From assembly GCA_050013795.1 (NCBI GenBank), contig JBEKEO010000134.1, forward strand, positions 1 to 8,564: a DNA stretch of 8,564 bases, in the 5' to 3' direction. This DNA is from CAWHOW01 sp050013795 (lineage in GTDB: Bacteria; Bacteroidota; Bacteroidia; Bacteroidales; CG2-30-32-10). The notes under the pieces are model-generated. The model worked only from the letters and a program-made list of their open reading frames with translations, did not search any database and had not been told where the DNA came from. The position numbers and the translations under genes are program-made. Of this stretch, positions 6,438 to 8,564 are shown one piece after another; the stretch's first letter is position 1, and every line of letters begins with the position of its first letter.

Positions 6438-6470
6438 TATTAATAGTAATTAAATTTAAATATTAAAAGA

Positions 6471-6869
6471 ATGAATACCGATCCTATTGCAGATTATTTG
6501 ACAAGAATAAGAAATGCTGTGATTGCTAATCACAGGATAGTAGAGATTCCATCTTCAAAAATAAAAAGGGAAATCACTAAGATATTATTTGAAAAAGGAT
6601 ATATCCTGAATTATAAGTTTGAAGATGATAAAATACCCGGCAATATTAAAATTGCTCTAAAATATCATCCTGTTACAAAAATTCCGGCTATCACAAATCT
6701 TGATAGAATTAGCAAGCCTGGTTTGAGAAAATATACAGGTTCCGATAAATTACCCAGAGTAATGAATGGACTTGGTATAGCAATTTTATCAACTTCTCAG
6801 GGAGTTATGACTGATAAAGAAGCTAAGAAGCAAAAGGTTGGCGGAGAAGTTCTGTGTTATATTAGTTAA
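6471..6869 (+). CDS. rpsH: 30S ribosomal protein S8 (uS8)
   Basis: S8 binds helix 21 of 16S rRNA and organises the 30S central domain. In E. coli it also represses the spc operon. The 132-residue product begins MNTDPIADYLTRIRNA, the canonical N-terminus. It has RISKPGLRKYTGSDKLPRV (79-97) and the C-terminal signature GLGIAILSTSQGVMTDKEA (100-118), ending VGGEVLCYIS. These C-terminal residues form the RNA-binding surface in known structures. No SD is visible in the AT-rich leader. The gene is followed by a 20-base gap containing the clearest SD of the window, belonging to rplF. Confidence 0.99.
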   Translation: MNTDPIADYLTRIRNAVIANHRIVEIPSSKIKREITKILFEKGYILNYKFEDDKIPGNIKIALKYHPVTKIPAITNLDRISKPGLRKYTGSDKLPRVMNGLGIAILSTSQGVMTDKEAKKQKVGGEVLCYIS

Positions 6870-6873
6870 TCAG

Positions 6874-6880
6874 AGGGAGG
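6874..6880 (+). promoter_or_regulatory. Strong Shine-Dalgarno sequence for rplF
   Basis: AGGGAGG lies nine bases before the rplF ATG, in the rpsH-rplF spacer and so free of coding constraint. It is the only intergenic match of this strength among the visible gene starts, and it supports the ATG at 6890 as the start. Confidence 0.75.
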
Positions 6881-6889
6881 AACAAAACA

Positions 6890-7453
6890 ATGTCAAGAAT
6901 AGGTAAATTACCGATATCATTGCCAAAAGGCGTTTCAGTTAGTGTTTCTGATAAAAATGTTATTACAGTAAAGGGACCTCTTGGGGAACTTCGTCAGGCA
7001 ATAGATAAAGCTATAACTACTGAAGTTAAGGATAATAATCTGATTGTTAAAAGAGCTACTGAGCAACAAAGACATAGAGCCCTTCATGGTTTGTACAGGT
7101 CTCTTTTACATAATATGGTCACAGGAGTTTCTACCGGTTACAAGATTGTACAGGAAATTGTTGGTGTTGGTTATAAAGTTTCGAGTACCGGACAAATTTT
7201 GGAACTTACACTTGGATATTCGCATAATATTATTATGCAATTACCTGTTGATGTGAAAGTACAAACGATAACAGAAAGGGGAAAGAATCCCATTGTGATT
7301 CTTCAGTCTATAGATAAACAATTGATCGGCCAGGTTGCTGCTAAAATTCGTTCATTAAGAAAACCAGAACCATATAAGGGAAAAGGTATTAAATTCCAGG
7401 GTGAAATGATTAGAAGAAAAGCAGGTAAAACAGCTGCTACGGCCGCAAAATAA
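6890..7453 (+). CDS. rplF: 50S ribosomal protein L6 (uL6)
   Basis: L6 lies near the GTPase-associated centre and the sarcin-ricin loop and is needed for late 50S assembly. The 187-residue product starts MSRIGKLPISLPKGV, the standard N-terminus. It has the expected two repeated alpha/beta domains: residues about 1-80, with ITVKGPLGELRQ at 25-36, and about 83-170, with YKIVQEIVGVGYKV at 84-97. The L6 signature RSLRKPEPYKGKGIKFQGE is at 154-172. The C-terminal tail is basic and Ala-rich (RRKAGKTAATAAK). The ATG at 6890 has a genuine SD nine bases upstream. A smaller overlapping frame at 7044-7256 is only an out-of-frame shadow. Confidence 0.99.
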   Translation: MSRIGKLPISLPKGVSVSVSDKNVITVKGPLGELRQAIDKAITTEVKDNNLIVKRATEQQRHRALHGLYRSLLHNMVTGVSTGYKIVQEIVGVGYKVSSTGQILELTLGYSHNIIMQLPVDVKVQTITERGKNPIVILQSIDKQLIGQVAAKIRSLRKPEPYKGKGIKFQGEMIRRKAGKTAATAAK

Positions 7454-7480
7454 TTTATAATTAAATAAATTCTAAAAAGA

Positions 7481-7837
7481 ATGACAATTACAAAAGAATT
7501 CAGAAGAAAAAGGATTAAAATGAGGATAAGAAAGGTGATCAAAGGGACACCCGAATTACCTCGTTTAACTGTATTCAGAAGCAATAAACAGATATATGCT
7601 CAGATAATTGATGATCTTGGAGGTAAAACTCTGGCTTCTGCATCTTCAAGAATAAAAGATGTTACCACTCAGAAAACTGCTAAAATTGATCAGGCTAAAC
7701 TTGTTGGTAAATTAATAGCAGAACGAGCAATTGAGGCAGGAATCAGTAATGTCATATTTGACAGGAATGGTTATTTATATCATGGAAGAGTAAAATCTTT
7801 GGCAGAAGCTGCCAGGGAGGGAGGACTTAAATTTTAA
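7481..7837 (+). CDS. rplR: 50S ribosomal protein L18 (uL18)
   Basis: L18 binds 5S rRNA with L5 and helps attach it to 23S rRNA in the central protuberance. The 118 residues are the normal length. The arginine-rich N-terminus (FRRKRIKMRIRKVIKGT, 7-23) contacts 5S rRNA in known structures. It is followed by PRLTVFRSNKQIYAQIIDD (27-45) and the C-terminal hallmark FDRNGYLYHGRVKSLAEA (93-110) with AAREGGLKF. The first ATG is preferred over the Met at residue 14 because the Arg-rich region is conserved in the family. No SD is seen; the leader is AT-rich. rpsE starts five bases after its stop. Confidence 0.98.
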   Translation: MTITKEFRRKRIKMRIRKVIKGTPELPRLTVFRSNKQIYAQIIDDLGGKTLASASSRIKDVTTQKTAKIDQAKLVGKLIAERAIEAGISNVIFDRNGYLYHGRVKSLAEAAREGGLKF

Positions 7838-7842
7838 CAGTT

Positions 7843-8361
7843 ATGCCAAACGTAAATATTAAAAGAGTTAAATCAAGTGAAATCGAGTTTAAAGATAAAC
7901 TGGTTAGCATTCAAAGAGTAACTAAGGTTACCAAGGGTGGCAGGACCTTTAGCTTTTCTGCAATTGTAGTTGTCGGTAATGAAAGCGGTGTTGTTGGTTA
8001 CGGGCTTGGAAAAGCAAAAGAAGTAACTACAGCAATTGCAAAAGGCATTGACGATGCAAAGAAAAACCTGATCCGTGTTCCAATATTTAATGGAACTGTT
8101 CCCCATGAGCAGACTGGCAAATACAGTGGTGCATTGGTATTCTTAAAACCAGCAGCCCAGGGAACCGGTGTAATTGCAGGAGGTGCCATGCGTGCCGTTC
8201 TTGAAAGTGTTGGGGTGAGGGATGTATTAGCAAAATCAAAGGGTTCATCAAATCCCCATAGTGTTGTTAAAGCAACTATTGATGCTCTTTTGAGAATGAA
8301 AGATCCATATACAGTAGCTCAACTCAGAGGCATAAGTATGGAAAAAGTGTTTAATGGATAA
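7843..8361 (+). CDS. rpsE: 30S ribosomal protein S5 (uS5)
   Basis: S5 acts at the mRNA entry site with S3 and S4 and influences decoding accuracy. The 172-residue length is normal. The N-terminal double-stranded-RNA-binding-like S5 domain reads LVSIQRVTKVTKGGRTFSFS (20-39), then AIVVVGNESGVVGYGLGKAKEV. The loop TKGGR is where spectinomycin-resistance changes map in other bacteria; here it appears wild type. The C-terminal domain includes GTGVIAGGAMRAVLESVGVR (107-126), DVLAKSKGSSNPHSVVKATI and the usual end GISMEKVFNG. It follows rplR by five bases, so translation is probably coupled. A GGAGG-rich run in rplR lies too far upstream (18 bases) to be a normal SD. Confidence 0.99.
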   Translation: MPNVNIKRVKSSEIEFKDKLVSIQRVTKVTKGGRTFSFSAIVVVGNESGVVGYGLGKAKEVTTAIAKGIDDAKKNLIRVPIFNGTVPHEQTGKYSGALVFLKPAAQGTGVIAGGAMRAVLESVGVRDVLAKSKGSSNPHSVVKATIDALLRMKDPYTVAQLRGISMEKVFNG

Positions 8362-8386
8362 TTAATAGTTCATAATATTTCCGAAC

Positions 8387-8564
8387 ATGAAAAAATTAAG
8401 AGTAGAACAAATTAAAAGCGCAATAGACCGACCGGAACGTCAGAAAAGGACGTTACGTGCACTAGGCATAAAGAAAATGCATCAGGTAATTGAAGTAGAA
8501 GCTACTCCGCAGATAGAAGGGATGATTAGGAAAATAATGCATCTGCTATCTGTTGAGGAAGTTC
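8387..8564 (+). CDS. rpmD: 50S ribosomal protein L30 (uL30), 3' end beyond window
   Basis: L30 is a small 50S protein that contacts 23S rRNA and lies near 5S rRNA. The frame starts at the ATG after a 25-base spacer following rpsE and stays open to the window edge, giving 59 codons plus one base. The translation begins MKKLRVEQIKSAIDRPERQK and continues RTLRALGIKKMHQVIEVEAT and PQIEGMIRKIMHLLSVEEV. The blocks QxxTLRALGLxKxxxxV and TPxIxGMxxKxxHLxxV define bacterial L30. Family members are about 58-62 residues, so probably only the stop and at most a few codons are missing. rpmD is expected directly after rpsE in this cluster. No SD is visible. Confidence 0.95.
   Translation, partial: MKKLRVEQIKSAIDRPERQKRTLRALGIKKMHQVIEVEATPQIEGMIRKIMHLLSVEEV

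Noticed and set aside
6435..6466. Inverted repeat TAATATT / AATATTA between rpsN and rpsH as a terminator or hairpin
   Set aside because: Pure A/T arms of seven bases with a long loop in an extremely AT-rich spacer are expected by chance and would be a very weak stem; there is no T-run following it, and the operon clearly continues.
7044..7256. 70-codon plus-strand frame inside rplF
   Set aside because: It is out of frame within conserved L6 coding sequence, and the product has no recognisable family features.
7814..7824. AGGGAGGGAGG as an SD for rpsE
   Set aside because: It ends 18 bases before the rpsE ATG, too far for normal initiation, and it encodes the conserved Arg-Glu-Gly-Gly near the L18 C-terminus.
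1..8564. Hidden mobile element, CRISPR array, tRNA or novel defence-type system
   Set aside because: Coding by identified ribosomal proteins covers almost the whole window, order is fully syntenic, no direct repeats or integrase/transposase motifs occur, and no gap exceeds 43 bases.

Overview
The window is one uninterrupted stretch of the S10-spc ribosomal protein gene cluster, with all 19 genes on the + strand. The DNA is AT-rich. The protein sequences point to the phylum Bacteroidota, probably a Bacteroidales-like lineage. The clues are the L3 loop GASSWPSRV, the L2 active-site loop VDHPMGGGEG (Met where most bacteria have His), a zinc-free 89-residue S14, lineage-style N-termini of L4 and L22, and an almost complete lack of Shine-Dalgarno sequences before well-expressed genes. 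The assignment rests on recalled family sequences, not on a search, and genus cannot be given.

Layout: the window opens a few codons inside rplC (L3). The S10 part follows: rplD, rplW, rplB, rpsS, rplV, rpsC, rplP, rpmC, rpsQ (to base 4893). Two bases later the spc part begins: rplN, rplX, rplE, rpsN, rpsH, rplF, rplR, rpsE and a 3'-incomplete rpmD (from base 8387). Gene order matches the widely conserved bacterial order. Spacers run from a 1-base overlap (rplX/rplE) to 43 bases (rplD-rplW). No stretch of even 100 bases lacks a gene, and I saw no convincing internal promoter, terminator, RNA gene, mobile element or repeat. By gene order, rpsJ should lie just upstream and rplO-secY just downstream, but neither is visible.

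The products are 12 large-subunit and 7 small-subunit proteins. They include the proteins around the peptidyl-transferase centre and exit tunnel (L2, L3, L4, L16, L22, L23, L24, L29), those of the 5S rRNA/central protuberance (L5, L18), and small-subunit proteins of the mRNA entry and accuracy regions (S3, S5) and the head (S14, S19). Co-transcription with tight spacing supports stoichiometric synthesis. All 18 complete stop codons are TAA and every visible start is ATG, as expected of very highly expressed genes.

This is a core housekeeping locus and I found no undescribed system. What merits a second look is modest: an SD-like site in the rplF leader (with another before rplE) in an otherwise SD-poor operon, a charged C-terminal tail on L22, loss of the methylated Gln of L3, the seamless S10/spc junction, and two edge genes that simple ORF calling would mis-start or miss.
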